Shown piece after piece: positions 11,341-22,718 of a stretch of DNA of 64,000 nt. How positions within the stretch are numbered: the first letter of the stretch is position 1; every line of letters begins with the position of its first letter. This stretch comes from Uranotaenia lowii (Eukaryota; Arthropoda; Insecta; Diptera; Culicidae). The DNA is taken from positions 138,441,433 through 138,505,432 of the forward strand of contig NC_073691.1 of NCBI RefSeq assembly GCF_029784155.1. Reading direction: 5' to 3'. Under the pieces are notes generated by a model, which saw only the letters and a list, made by a program, of their open reading frames with translations, had not been told where the DNA came from and made no database searches. The position numbers and the translations under genes were made by a program.

Positions 11341-13123
11341 AATACCGACTTCTTCATAATTTATCATTTTTTAATGTTTTCTTAAATTCTTAGAATAAGG
11401 GCAACAAATCTATCCTGTCATGTCGTTGAATGAGTATCGTAGGTAGACAATTGATAGTTCAACCTTTTTTTTTCAATTTTCTTTCTATGAATCAAATAAA
11501 GACGTCGTTTGGTTTATTAGAATATCCAAAAAAAATGCACATCGATCTTGTTCACCATAATCCTTTTGTTCGTCGTTTCACTTATGCTTTAATAACGATG
11601 AAAAAAAAAGAATTCAAACAGGCGGCGATAAAATATGATAGAACGTGTCTGATTGTTCTCCGTCTGAAAGCGTCCTGGTTTCGAATGAACGACTCGAAGA
11701 GGGGTAATTGGATTAATCAAAGAACATCGTTTCAACTAGCTATCGTTTTTTGGAGCGAAAAGAGTGGGATTTGCACAAATTTGAGCATCCAAAATTACTC
11801 CTGCTTTACTTAGTTCACGTTTTCTTGCTTGCTTTTGTTGAAGCTTTTAAAGGCGTTCGTTTAACAATTTGTACCCTTTTTGTTGTGAGATTTTTTTTTC
11901 TTGTAAGTATTTGAAAGCAGCGAAATTTTTTGTATCTGTTTTGAATGAATATTATGATTGAAAAATCAGCTGATTATTGTTTATGTTATTTTTTTTTTTT
12001 GAAGTATCATTTAAACACAAATTTTCTATTTATGAACACTCTAACAATCATCTTCTACTTTCCTTTTTTCTTCTGAGTAATTATTTTTTATTAAGACGCC
12101 ATCATTAAGTCCGTACCAGAATAAAAAAAACACTCATTACAATGTGATATTCAAAATTGGCAATTAAAAATCATCCAGTAGGTACCTACTGGAGAAAAAA
12201 GTTCATCGTCAACTTTTCTGAGTAAAGAAGCTTTTAGGAGAAACTTTAACTATGATGAGACACCTTAACGAATCATGAATACAAGCGAACTTTTCCTCCA
12301 TCTCAAACTTTACCCGAATAGACAAGTGCAAAGTAACAAGTTAACATGAAGGTACCTACTGATTTTTATACACCCTCACAATGCGCTCATTAAAACAAGA
12401 ACATCTCGGTAAAAAAAGTAAGAAAACGTTCGAAAGACAGTTTGCGAACTGCGGAAATAGATAATGAATTGCTTCGTTTCACTTGACAGCTCCATTGAGG
12501 GAAGCGATGCATGCTGGCGCTTCCCCATTCAATGTCAATGTGGAACAGGAAATAGAAACTCACAGATAACGATGCTTTCTTTCACCGTTCGTTAGAGCTG
12601 TGTCATATTTGGTCGTAGAGCTTACCTGCACTCTCTATAAATACATACATTAAAATAGATATGTTATACCATGGCTTTCAACTTTGGAATCTTTGAATTA
12701 AAATTTAAAGAGAAAGTTGAAAAAAAGGAAAAAAAATAATCCTTTTCCCTAAAATCACACAAAATTTGAAAACACAAACATAACTTTATGCTTAAAAGTA
12801 TAGACACAATTGAACAGAAATTTGAAGTCATTATTTCTGAGTCTATCACTTTATTCAAACTATGTTCTTGGGATATATTTCTTGATACAGGGTCATTTAA
12901 ACATTAAAATGTTCCCTGCTAATAGTGATATTTATTAGATGACTTGGTAACTTCCCTCACGTTTGAAAGATTTCTAACGATTAACTTTTTTGAGTATTTT
13001 CTAAAACCGAGCTTAAGGTTGACTTTTCCGATTTGCTTCAATCGAAAGAATGTATCGTCATTAAAACGCAATATTTTGAACTCTAACGAACGTATGATGG
13101 ATTTTATTTTACAAGTGACTCTG
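11341..13123. other. AT-rich stretch, one 20-bp perfect palindrome
   Basis: A frame of 127 codons at 11430-11813 has no recognisable domain and I do not call it a gene. A perfect 20-bp palindrome centred on GGTACC lies at 12174-12193. Nothing else is supported. Confidence 0.4.
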
Positions 13124-13290
13124 AAGCCTAGTCTACACTAGGCAACATGAACTGCGATTTTTGTTATGAGACGAACTTTGTTGTCTGTTGTTGTTGTTGG
13201 AAATCTGAGGCGGTCTCAGTGTCTCCCGAAGAAAATGGGAGACGCTGAAACCGTCTCGAGACGAAACGTCTCCTAGTGTGGACTAGGCTT
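13124..13290. mobile_element. Short MITE with AAGCCTAGTC ends
   Basis: A 167-bp element with inverted ends: AAGCCTAGTCTACACTAGG on the left, and the reverse complement of CCTAGTGTGGACTAGGCTT on the right (one or two mismatches over 19 bp). The middle holds GAGACGAAACG and GTCTCCCGA motifs that are themselves partly inverted. It has no coding capacity. The bases flanking the ends (CTG and AAG) do not show an unambiguous target duplication. It lies just beyond the broken 3' end of the copia element. Confidence 0.7.
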
Positions 13291-13482
13291 AAGGGTTTCC
13301 AGTTATTTGGATCCCCGCAGCCACTTCTGCGAGATTATTCTCATCTTTCTATGCTCATTCAGGCATTCAACACTTTTGAGGATTTAGACGGAAGACTTGA
13401 CACAAATACTGCTGTAGGCCTCTTTCTTAGTAAACCAAACTAAACTAAGCTTAGCTGAATGAAAACAAGGACCCTTTCTGGA
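13291..13482. other. Truncated 3' junction of copia element
   Basis: On the minus strand this follows the RNase H stop, where a polypurine tract and 3' LTR should lie. No sequence matching the LTR at 17772-18197 is present, so the 3' LTR has been lost by deletion or truncation. Confidence 0.6.
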
Positions 13483-13971
13483 TCACTGACCGCTTCTTAC
13501 GATCTCCCTGATGAATACATACTTCACGTCCAGATGCTTCATTTGCTGATGAATCCGCGCCTCTTCCAGATACTGGGTGCAAGGGATGATGTCCTCCATT
13601 AACGTGAAAAAAGTGCTAACCACACCCAATTCACCAAGGAAGTTTGTTAACCGCAAACCTTCCTTGACCGCAGGGCAAAGGGCTCCAATCTTAGCTTCGG
13701 TCGACAACAGACTGACCGTCTGCTGACGTTTCGTTGACCACGAAATAAGAATCCCGAAGATCATGTAAGCGTAACCTGATAAAGATCTTCGATCATCGAA
13801 GTCGTTGGCAAAATCTGCATCAGCATATCCGACGAGTGGTTTCGATTTCGCATTTCTGAGGAATACCAACGCCATATCGGTCGTACCTCGAAGGTACCGC
13901 AGAATACGCTTCAGGCCTTGCCTGTACCTATCCGCCGGACTGGCTTGATACTTGCTTAGTGCGTTAACCAC
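13483..13971 (-). pseudogene. Copia Pol, RNase H domain
   Basis: C-terminal part of a Ty1/copia polyprotein. Typical stretches are AdRYRQGLKRILRYLRGT, the RNase H first catalytic Asp in VGYADADFAND, RRSLSGYAYMIFG, ISWSTKRQQTVSLLSTEAK (a Glu in the active site) and a C-terminal QQMKHLDVKYVFIRE. It overlaps the preceding RT fragment in another frame, so a frameshift separates them near 13960-13970. RNase H would remove the RNA strand during reverse transcription inside the virus-like particle. Inactive because Pol is broken at several points. Confidence 0.88.
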
Positions 13972-14485
13972 AGCACAGATGTCGCTAGATATTGTAGATA
14001 ACCGATCAATTCTTTGAACGGTTGTTCGGTGATAACCTCACCATCGTTCAGCTTTGTCCAGCGAACGTTTGTGTCAAGCGGTGTGCTTACGGGTTTGCAA
14101 TCAGCCATACCGAATCGTTGCAGAACCATCTCGATGTATCCTGATTGCGAAATCTTGATGACGCTATTCGGAAAGTCTCGCTTGATGGTCATTCCCAAGA
14201 AAATCTTGGCTTTCCTGGAGATCCTTCATCTGGAATAGCCTTCCAAGCTCGGTCCTCTGAAACGTCTCGATAAACTCGATAACCTCTGAAACGTCTTTTC
14301 CGGAAATCAGGATGTCATCCACGTACAGGATGAGAGTGAGTCCTTGCTTAAGGGATCGGTAAACGCAGCAGTCGCTCTTCAACGGTTTGAAACCATCTCG
14401 TCGTCGAATCACTGATTCCAAGCACGACCCGCTTGCTTCAAGCCGTACAGGCTTTTCTGTAATCAAACGACCTTCGATTTGCCGA
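13956..14485 (-). pseudogene. Copia Pol, C-terminal half of reverse transcriptase
   Basis: The catalytic box LILYVDDILISGKD is clear near 14310-14350, preceded by a KSLYGLKQAGRAWN-like segment readable just before it. It is followed in a shifted frame by SQSGYIEMVLQRFGM and CKPVSTPLDTN, the standard copia RT/RNase H connection. Frame changes occur near 14180-14200 and near 14410. At least one stop (TGA near 14457, where copia has Arg/Cys before LQKSLYG) is visible. The N-terminal half lies beyond the 741-bp insertion. Confidence 0.88.
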
Positions 14486-14493
14486 CGTCATCG

Positions 14494-15234
14494 TTTTTTT
14501 ATTAGTTGATCACCCAGGTGGTAAATCCTTTTTACGGATTGCATTCCATGGCACGGCGAGCGACCGATTCCCCCCAGTATGCTACCCTGGGTCCATGGGT
14601 GCAATTGGACGACTCATGATACTAAGTACCCCTACGCCATAAAGTCCACCTGGGGCCTCTGGCCATAATTCTCATCCAGACCTGCAACGAAGGCTATACC
14701 CGAGATGGGAGACCAAGTCCGCGCTTAAGCGCTCATCGGCAAACTCCAGTTCGAGTCAAACTCCAGCATATATACCCTGCCTCTTGTTACGATTCAAGAC
14801 TAAGGACCTCTCCTGTAACGACTTGAGATCCGGCCTTTACTAGCAACTCGAGACTAGCTTGGTTCCCACGAAAAACGTGCGCTCTGCCTCTGTTCGAGAC
14901 CACTGCAAGAGACCAATGACCTCTCCTCTAACGACTTGAGATCTTGGCTCCGCCTGGCTTGGCTCGAGGCCCTCTCCTCTTTGCCCGTCCGTGTGCCGGT
15001 CGAGAGCAGCTTATCCTGGACACGCGCCTGTCACAGCACACGTCCGGGGCTTTACGAAAAACTACTCGGATGATTCCCGGCGAAGAATTCATCCTACACC
15101 GACTCAGATGACTCACCCGCCGACGACGTGAAGTCACCCTACCCGAGAGTATTTCGCGGCGTAAGTACTCTTCCCCCTACGAGTTCGACTACGAAGAAGG
15201 TCTAGTCTTATCCCCGCAGCCTCCCTCGTTTGGC
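14494..15234 (-). mobile_element. R1-type 3'-UTR insertion inside copia RT
   Basis: A 741-bp insertion, minus orientation, with a T7 run at 14494-14500 (the A-tail of a minus-strand retrotransposon). Its upstream part (about 14980-15225) matches the R1 3' UTR at 5056-5923: GTGCTGTGACAGGCGCG, AGGATAAGCTGCTCTCG, ATACTCTCGGGTAG and GGGGATAAGAC are all found on the minus strand. The part near the tail contains two copies of an ACGACTTGAGATC-bearing unit about 113 bp apart. Flanks are CGTCATCG (14486-14493) and CGTTATCG (15235-15242), an imperfect 8-bp target duplication. Removing insert plus one copy restores the copia frame: PND, DVGKSKVV, then LQKSLYGLKQAGRAW. It is a severely 5'-truncated retrocopy. 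Confidence 0.85.
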
Positions 15235-15242
15235 CGTTATCG

Positions 15243-15760
15243 TTTGGCAACTGCATGAAGATAACCTCTTCTAAATTTCCATTCAGGAATGCAGTTTTGA
15301 CGTCCATTTGATGAACGACCATGTCGTATTCGTTCGCCAACGCCAAGACGGTCCGAGTGCTCTCCATCTTGGCTACCGGTACATAGGTTTTCCAGTAGTC
15401 CAATCCTGGTCTGTGGGAACATCCTTTCGCGACCAATCGAGCCTTGTAGCGACCATCGTCCATCACGGTGAACACCCACTTGAACAGGATGGGTTTCCTG
15501 TGACCCGGAGACAAGCTTACCGCTTTCCAAGTCTTGTTCCCCTTCAGGGCAGTCATCTCCTCGTCGATGGCGACCTTCCAGGAATTCCAGTCGTCCCGGC
15601 GCTTCAGCTTCGCGATGTTCTGAGGTAGCTTCTCATCAACAACAGCAGCTACGTTAGCCACGTAGCGCTGTGTAGTTCCTCTTGTTCGCTGACTACGTCT
15701 CAGGGCCGGTTCATGGGTGACGGAATCTTGGTCATCATCGTCATCGTTCGGGAATTCCAC
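15243..15760 (-). pseudogene. Copia Pol, N-terminal half of reverse transcriptase
   Basis: Shows the canonical copia RT opening: DDWNSWKVAIDEEMTALKGN, then TWKAVSL, KPILFKWVFTV, YKARLVAKGC, YVPVAKMESTRTVLALA and MDVKTAFLNGNLEEVIFMQ. The first catalytic Asp is in MDVKTAFL. It is interrupted at PNDNG by the R1-type insertion. It overlaps the integrase frame near 15700-15760, where a frameshift occurs. Confidence 0.9.
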
Positions 15761-16872
15761 GCTGCTCTGGTAGTCGCTCTCGCCGTGTTTTCTGTTTTTG
15801 GCACATCGGCTGACCGCTCAAATGTGTTTTCGGGTACTTGCACATCGACTGGCTGCTCGGATGTGGGTTGTTGTTCTGGCTCATACACATTGGCTATCCG
15901 CTCAAATGTGATGGCTCCTGGTGGGTCTTCGATAGGCTTCTCAATGCCTTTCTCTGGCGTAGCACCGCCACGCACTGGCTCTAGAACGCAGGTTTCATCG
16001 AAAACTACGTTGTGGTGAATCTCGATGAATCGGCTCGAACTATTACAAAGCCGATATCCGTTATTCGCGTAACCCACGAATACCAGACGCTTCGATTTCG
16101 AATCAAGCGTCTGCCACTTTTCCTTGGGAATCTGTGCGTACGCTGGACAACCGAAAATGCGCAGGCTACTCAGCTTTGGCCTACGACCGTACCATATTTC
16201 GAAAGGAGTCTTGTTGACCACAAGACCTCTTGTTGGTGATCTGTTTGTGAGGTACGCAGCGCACAAAACAGCTTCGTCCCACATCGTCTTCGACAATCTG
16301 CTACCATAGATCATCGCTCTGGCCTTCTCCATCAGTGTACGATTCGCTCGCTCGCTGAAGCCGTTCTGCTGCGGAGTATACGGGACCGTGAATATCATCT
16401 GAACTCCTTTCTCAGAACAATGTCTTTGAAACTCGTTACTAACGTATTCATGTCCGTTGTCGCATTGCAGCTTGCACAACTTCTGACCGAAGTGTGCAGT
16501 TGCCATAGCCTCGTACTGCTTGAAGCGCTCGAACACCTCGCTCTTGTGTTTGAGCAGATAGACAGTCATGAAGCGGGTAAAGTCGTCAATAAACGTGACG
16601 AAGTAACGGAATCCGTCAAACGTTGGCTCCTCCATATACCCACACACGTCCAAGTGCACAAGCTGCCCACAAGGTCTACCCGACCTAGGCAGCACGACAT
16701 TGCGAAAACTGTTGGCTGCTTGTCTACCTGCCATACAGCTTTTGCAGACAGCTTGTTTCTCCACCTTGGCTGAAATATGGCAGATAACCTCCACCATATT
16801 GTTACTTACCATTCGCTGCACAGCTCCAACGCCAAGATGCCCGAGTCTGGCTGCTGGCTGACTTCCAAGCAA
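15700..16872 (-). pseudogene. Copia Pol, integrase domain and spacer
   Basis: About 390 codons open in one frame. N-terminal zinc-binding segment: RLGHLGVGAVQRM with a following C-x2-C (CKSCMAG). The integrase core has its DDE residues in HLDVCGYME, LQCDNGHEYVSNEF and NGFSERANRTLMEKAR, with D-to-E spacing typical of retroelement integrases. The copia-specific motif KTPFEIWYGRRPKLSSLRIFG follows, then a low-complexity, acidic and Pro/Glu-rich linker. It would insert the cDNA into host DNA. This stretch is the best preserved part of the element, but the surrounding frameshifts make it inactive. Confidence 0.9.
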
Positions 16873-17757
16873 GGCTTTCCGCGTGATTTAAGGGCTCCAA
16901 AACAAATCCAAGCAGTGTATGTCATACAGGAGTTTTCCTTGGGCAAAAACCTCCCCTGAAAACTCAAACTTGACGTGCTTTCCAAGAAAATAAACCCTTT
17001 TCCCCTTCTCGGTGCACTTTCTGATCTAAAGAAGGTTTCCGTCGAGCTCTGGAATCACAAGTACATTGTACAGTATAATTGGAACAATGGACTTTACAAT
17101 TACACTGCTCAGATACATTGATCCAGTTCGCTAGGCTCTCAAAGACTCGCCAGTTTTAGCTGTGTTGATGACATATGGCTCTTCCAGAGTCTTGACATCA
17201 ACCAAGAGGCTCTGATCTCGCACTATGTGTTGAGTGGCACCAGAATCGATGACAAATCGAACCTTATGTTGGTTCTGGTGGCTTATAACCTCAGCCAAAC
17301 CACAGCCAAAACCACCTCCTCAAGGGGTCAAGAAATTGCTTCCAACTGTGCTCGAGCATGTTTACAGGAGCGCACATCCAGAGCACGAAAGTAACCCTTC
17401 GGCTAGCAGCTCCAACCAACTCCTCCTGTTTCTCCAGGTGAACCTTCCAACCTTCGCGCTGCACGGTTGCGGATCCAGAGACTCCTCCCTGTCGTCGGAC
17501 GTGAGCTCACACATGCTAACCGCAGCGTGACTCTTTACGGCATCGTGAGTAACCCTCTCGATCCACGAAACTTCTCGGGCTCGACCGCTGGCGACATCTC
17601 GCTGCCTGGTGGTTCTCTGGCTGGTCCCTTTGGGTTGGGTCGTCTCGGCGCTGGCTGGTAGTCCTTTGGCTGCTGGCTGGTCCACTTGCTAACCGCAAGT
17701 TTAATACTCCAGAGTACCCCTCTCGAACTAACTCGAAAATTTCCAATCCAGACGTAT
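16873..17757 (-). pseudogene. Copia protease region and degenerate gag
   Basis: Minus-strand translation contains the aspartic protease signature VIDSGATQHIVRDQS near 17220-17260, followed by a typical copia stretch (LEEPYVINTAKT, VIVKSIVPIILYNVLVIPEL) broken by stops and frame changes. Upstream, where gag should be, only about 500 bp of sequence remain and I cannot read a capsid or nucleocapsid domain, so gag is deleted or scrambled. Open frames here on either strand have no recognised match. Confidence 0.75.
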
Positions 17758-17769
17758 CTGGGCCCATAA
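17758..17769 (-). promoter_or_regulatory. Copia primer-binding site
   Basis: Minus strand TTATGGGCCCAG directly inside the 5' LTR. It resembles the PBS of Drosophila copia, which pairs with an internal half of initiator tRNA-Met. The position is exactly as expected; the tRNA assignment rests on memory of that family. Confidence 0.65.
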
Positions 17770-17771
17770 AC

Positions 17772-18197
17772 TGTTGAAAACGCAGGTTTCAGTGGTGGAA
17801 AAGAGTTATCTTTATTCATGTTTCGTCTGTGAGGTCGGTAGAATACAACCATATAAATTAGCGATAGCTAATTGTCACTTTCCACTTCTTATATTCCCTA
17901 TCCGGGAAAGTACTCATTTCTCAATGAGCACTTTGACACTCTCACCCAGAATATCTGGCATCACTGTTGTGTTACCACGAACCCAATTTGGTAGTCTCGC
18001 TTAACCGTGTGATGATGTAAACATTAGTATCGCGTTAATCATCATCACTTGTCATCAGCAATCATTGATCTATTGTTCTCGATTGCGAATTGAACATAAC
18101 AAGAGGAACCAAACCAAACAATGTTTCGGTTCTGCCCGTGGCAGCAGAAGTTTGCTGCATGCTGCTGCTGTTCCGGAGGAAACCGTTAGTTTCAACA
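17772..18197 (-). repeat. Copia 5' LTR (solo within this element)
   Basis: A 426-bp LTR with perfect 8-bp inverted termini TGTTGAAA...TTTCAACA. On the minus strand it contains a TTTATA box near 17851-17858 and an AATAAA signal at 17811-17816, in the order needed for a U3-R-U5 arrangement. It is followed immediately by the primer-binding site. No second LTR is found at the other end of the element, so its age cannot be estimated from LTR divergence. Confidence 0.8.
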
Positions 18198-20414
18198 TGA
18201 TTTTCATTACATCATTACTAATTTGAAAGTTTAAAATCATATCTTGGCAATTTATTCACATTGCCATCCAACAACAGTTTCTGAAGAGTCTGGTGCGAAA
18301 TACCAGATGTGGAATGAAAATGCTCCACGAGAAGCTTCATTGTTTGTTTTGAATGATACCCAGATAGAGTTTCTGATAATGGAAGCAAAGCCCTGTCAAA
18401 CCTTGCCTAGGCTGCCAGTTTTCAATTTATTTATGGTGATTCGAGCTACTAGATCTGTTATGGGTACTAATTTATGACCTGTACTGAAATATTATAAACA
18501 TACTAGCAGACCCGGTAAACTTCGTCTTACCATGTTAAACTTTGCGTCTATTTGCATTTTTTTCGCTGTTTGACTAAAAAAAAAGCATCAAATCTTGAGT
18601 TGTTAATCGTCTCGCTTTCTTGAACATGTTCTAGTTTTTTTTAACATATCCATCCATCTTTTCCGTTTGCTCGAATTGTCCCGCTTAATTATATCGGAAT
18701 CAAATCTAAGAATTTCAACTCAATTCTACGGGTTTCATAAATTATTAAAAAATTCTCTCCAATTAATTTTAAATGCATCTTACATGAATCCTTTTCATTT
18801 ACATTTCTTTGATTCGGATGCTTTGAATATTGCCAAATGGTATCAGGTATCAGCTTCCCGTTGCAAATTCGATTTTTTCAGCACTCAACGTTACCATCAA
18901 ACTTGGCAAGCCTTCATAACTTGTTCCATAAATAACATATGTTGATTATATCTAAGTTTTATTTATTGTATACCATTTAGTTGATTTACTCCGCTTTGCT
19001 CGAGTTCACTTTAAGGATTAAATCGAAATCAAAATTTTCTCATTTATTGTAAATTCATTGCATATGAAACTTTATGGAAGAAGAACTTTGAATATCGGGA
19101 AAATTTTTGGAGTGTCTGCCCAATATTTTGCCTAGCCCAGCACTTTTAGCTCCCGAGTAGCTTTGGATTTACAAACCATGTTCAAGCAGTTTCACTTTCC
19201 TCACCTTTGGAAGCAGTGGTTAATTATATCCATATTTTCATTAAATCATGTCAAAAAAAAGTTCGCCCTTAATTTATTTGTTCGAGCAAAAATGCAAATT
19301 AAATCAAAAAGACTTGATTTATTGGGTTAATGTTCAAAGGAATTTAATTTGGTTTTGATAAAAAGAGAATATAGGTTTAAATTTTTTGTTATTCAACCGA
19401 ATTAAAGCATTTTTATTTTCTTTTTTATCCTTAAAGACATTCCTGCAAATTTAAACCATTGTTGTCTGATTTAAAATTTTCCTAAACAGTGTTGAAGATG
19501 ATTTGCTATTCTATTTAAGATTATGTGATATTTTCAAGATTCAATAACATTTAATTGGAATGCAGGTTTAAACAAATTAAATACATAAAAAAGAACTTAG
19601 CTTTTAAGGCTACGATGATTTCATGAGTTCATTCTTTTTTCACTCGGGATACCCTATCTGACTATTTTAGAGAAAAAATGGTATATGTTTAATGGCTTAA
19701 AGGCGCGTTGCCATTTGTTTTTTTAACCGTGGGAAATAACAGGAGTTAATATTATTTTTAACACTTTCAGGTCATAATAAAAACTTATCAAAAAAATTAT
19801 TCTTCTGGAATATCAATCACAAAAACAAATTCAACAAAAAATCAGATCTAAAGTCTCTTCTATGTAGCCAAAATATGTTTAACAAAAACACACATTTATG
19901 TTAAGTACGTACTTGAATTCTGTTTAAACAAACAGGGAATCTGTAAACAGTTTTTTGGTGAACAATTTTAAAAAAAGTAAAGTTTATTTAGTCAGATTGT
20001 TTATTTGGGCCTAACCATTCATAAATTAAGAAATCATGGATACATTTTTTGTAAATGTTGAACGTTTGCACCTTTTGCATTCGCCCTTTAAATGAACATC
20101 AACCCTATATATCTAATCCATTTCAAAGGACAGGCTCTTGTTCAGTTCATGTGTCTGTTCATTTGCAACGGATTTTGTGGTTGCTCTATAAATTTAAAGG
20201 CGCTCGATACAACTTCTGTGAAACACATTTGCACATGATCGAAAGCGTATTGGATTATAATCCAAATCTTTCCACTTTTCTTTTTTCAAATGTCCGCAAA
20301 GAGTCATACCATTATTTCATATGCATCAGTACTAAATTCATATTATTCAGACAACAATTCCTTCTTTAAATAACACGAATTAAAGTTTAATTTTTTCAAA
20401 TCGTTTAAATGGTT
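18198..20414. other. AT-rich stretch without supported genes
   Basis: A TAGCAGACCCGGTAAACTTC motif near 18505 resembles dispersed insect repeats with that sequence, but I cannot place it. The rest is AT-rich with many TTTAAA words and no coding-like frames. Confidence 0.35.
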
Positions 20415-20727
20415 TTGATTTGATCGGTAAAATATCAATCTGGATCAAATGTAGGCGTCATTCATTACTATGTGCTGTACAAATCATCTAGGAATCAAGA
20501 AGAAAAAACACATCTAGGCTTCATATGGCCACCACATGCATTGAAATTATGCTTGGTTGAGAAATGCGCGCCCAAATATTTCCACTAAACAGTATGCTAT
20601 GCCATAGTTACTAACCTCCTACGACGTTGCTCACGACGCCTCGACCATGGAGACGAAAAACAAACCGCCCGGCGCCCAAAAGAAAGAAAATCTCGAAAAA
20701 ATTGAAGGCCATGACTTTAATTTGATT
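20415..20727 (-). repeat. Dispersed repeat, reverse copy of the 47.7-48.3 kb family
   Basis: Reverse complement of the repeat at 47690-48000. Shared landmarks on its own strand are CGAAAAACAAACCGCC (rc GGCGGTTTGTTTTTCG), CATGTGCTGTACAAAT-type words, GAGAAATGCGCGCC and the GACGCCT boundary. A 92-codon frame starting at 20647 lies across this repeat and is therefore not a gene. Confidence 0.75.
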
Positions 20728-22599
20728 CAATTTGTTACAAATTTAATGATAACGGACAATCGATGCGACTTTTTGTTGTTTTTATTCGATATAAACCGAT
20801 TCGCACGCCCACAGAATATTCTAAAAATAATATCATTTGAATCGGTTGGGTCATTCCGGAGGAGTAGTACTACAAACACCGTTACAAGAGAATTTTATAT
20901 AATAGATATTAATGCTTTCATGTAAATCTTTACTTTTAACATGTAACTTTAACAGAAATATTTTATTTCTGGTTCCACTGAGGGACTGTATTTTTTTTTA
21001 TTTTAAAAGTTCTACCAATATTTATTAGTTTAAAAAAATATCAAAGACTTCAAAAATTTGAGGAAAGTTGTTAACGATTTCAATGATAACCTCAATTTGT
21101 ATTTCAGTTTTGTCAAAAATACGCAAATCTTGAACTAATTTTATGTGTGTCTACTCTGTCTACCGATAATAAGTTGTCCCACAAAAAACGAAGGTTTATC
21201 ACTTCATCGAAGGGTTCGGAAAACCCAAAAAAAATCATTTAAATTCGGTGACTCAGGTTTTGCCAACCAACGACGATGTTTGTTTATAATTCGGAGAATC
21301 CCAAATCAATCCTGGAACGAATGGAAACAAATTGCTACGGGTAAGGCGAATCCGTTTGCCAAACATTGTATCCATCAAGAAGTAAGTGAGTGGAAGAAAA
21401 ACAATCCAAACACAAATTCCCCCACTTTTTTTGCACTCACTTTGTCAACGAATTACGGATGAGGTGGTACCTATAGTTGCTGAAGGCCCTCCCAAAGAGA
21501 GAGAGCTCGAAAAAACCTGGCATCTGAAAGTTGTTTCGTCAGGGGCGAGGAAAAACAATCCAATAAAATGGACTCGTTAAAAGTTGGAATTTGCCGGAAG
21601 TCGAGTACCAACAAGCTGGAGAAATCAAAAGTGGGTATTTGTCTTTGCCGGCTTCTGGTTCTCATTTTGTGTTTAAAGTTGGGAAAGCCCTGGCAAACTA
21701 AAACAAACAACAGTGTTATAAAAAGGAACAACAAACGAAGCGCAAAGGATTCGCATAATTATTAATAATCTCCAGTTAATTTCACCTTAAGGGTAGTGCA
21801 TCATGTACTGATTGAAACGTGGTATATTAAATAATCGCTTAAAATGGCTAAAACCCTTGGCTTGGTTAGCTACAACAAAGGTTCAAATTCATCGAAAAAC
21901 AAAAATCGAAATAAATTAAACATAGGTTCACTACCCATGTTTTCCCTCAAAGAAGAAAAACAGACTCCATCGGAAACTTTTGGAAACCAAATCTTGCGAT
22001 GGGAGCATTTGGGTAAAGTTTTTCGTACCTCCGCCCGTCTAGGCTCAAAAGGGACCACGCTCCGCGATATTATTAAGTGATGATGAGAAGATTAGGCAGC
22101 GGCATTCCTTGACAGGTCAATCCAAAAACCTGACAGTAATTGATTTCGAACGATAGATTGGGCGGTTTTGATTAATGGCCGGCATTAGAGGGCTGTCATA
22201 TCGTTTGATCGAACTTAGTCGGTGGAACCTAGCGAAAAATAGTGATTTTAAAACATTTCTAGGCATTTTCACAATTTTGAGTAAAAAAATGTATTAGTTA
22301 AGATAAAATCAAATTAATTTCAAACGCCAAGTTTGAGTCATCATTTTCGGTGTTATTATTGACCGTGTATATTATTAATGTATTTGTTTTTACCCCATTT
22401 TGAAAGATTTTGCCGTCTTGAATTCAAATCATTCGTCAAATTTTGTTAACTTAAGTTTTGAAGATATGGCGTGTATGAATTTTGAAATTGGTCAGTTTTG
22501 AGTAAAATGAATCTCTCATAACTGATAAAGTAATAAACCTAATGATGATTATGAATAAAAATAGTAAGAGAAATTAATCAATTATTAGTATTTTGCCTA
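20728..22599. other. AT-rich stretch, no supported gene
   Basis: Frames of 65-105 codons at 21145-22080 have no recognised motif, no paralogue in the window and no splice context I trust. I see nothing else. Confidence 0.35.
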
Positions 22600-22718
22600 G
22601 ATATTCTAGGCAATGTCATTTTTGTAATTATTGTAATTTTTGTAAATTTTGTAAATTTTGTAAATTTTGTAATTTTCGTATTTTTGTATTTTTTTGTAAT
22701 TTTTGTAATTTTTGTAAT
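22600..22718. repeat. Transition zone into the 9-bp satellite
   Basis: Units change stepwise from TTTTGTAAA and TTTTTGTAA to TTTTTGTCA over about 120 bp, with irregular lengths. This is the decayed edge of the array that follows. Confidence 0.7.

Noticed and set aside
11430..11813. 127-codon plus-strand frame
   Set aside because: No similarity to a known fold or family that I recognise, and codon use follows local AT richness.
14740..14760. tRNA B-box-like word (GTTCGAGTC)
   Set aside because: No matching A box, no cloverleaf, and it lies within the R1-type UTR insertion.
18500..18530. GCAGACCCGGTAAACTTCG motif as the start of a known repeat
   Set aside because: The motif seems familiar from dispersed insect repeats, but no ends, coding region or second copy are present here.
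20647..20925. 92-codon frame starting METKNKPPG
   Set aside because: Its first part is the reverse copy of a dispersed repeat found also at 47.7 and 48.1 kb.
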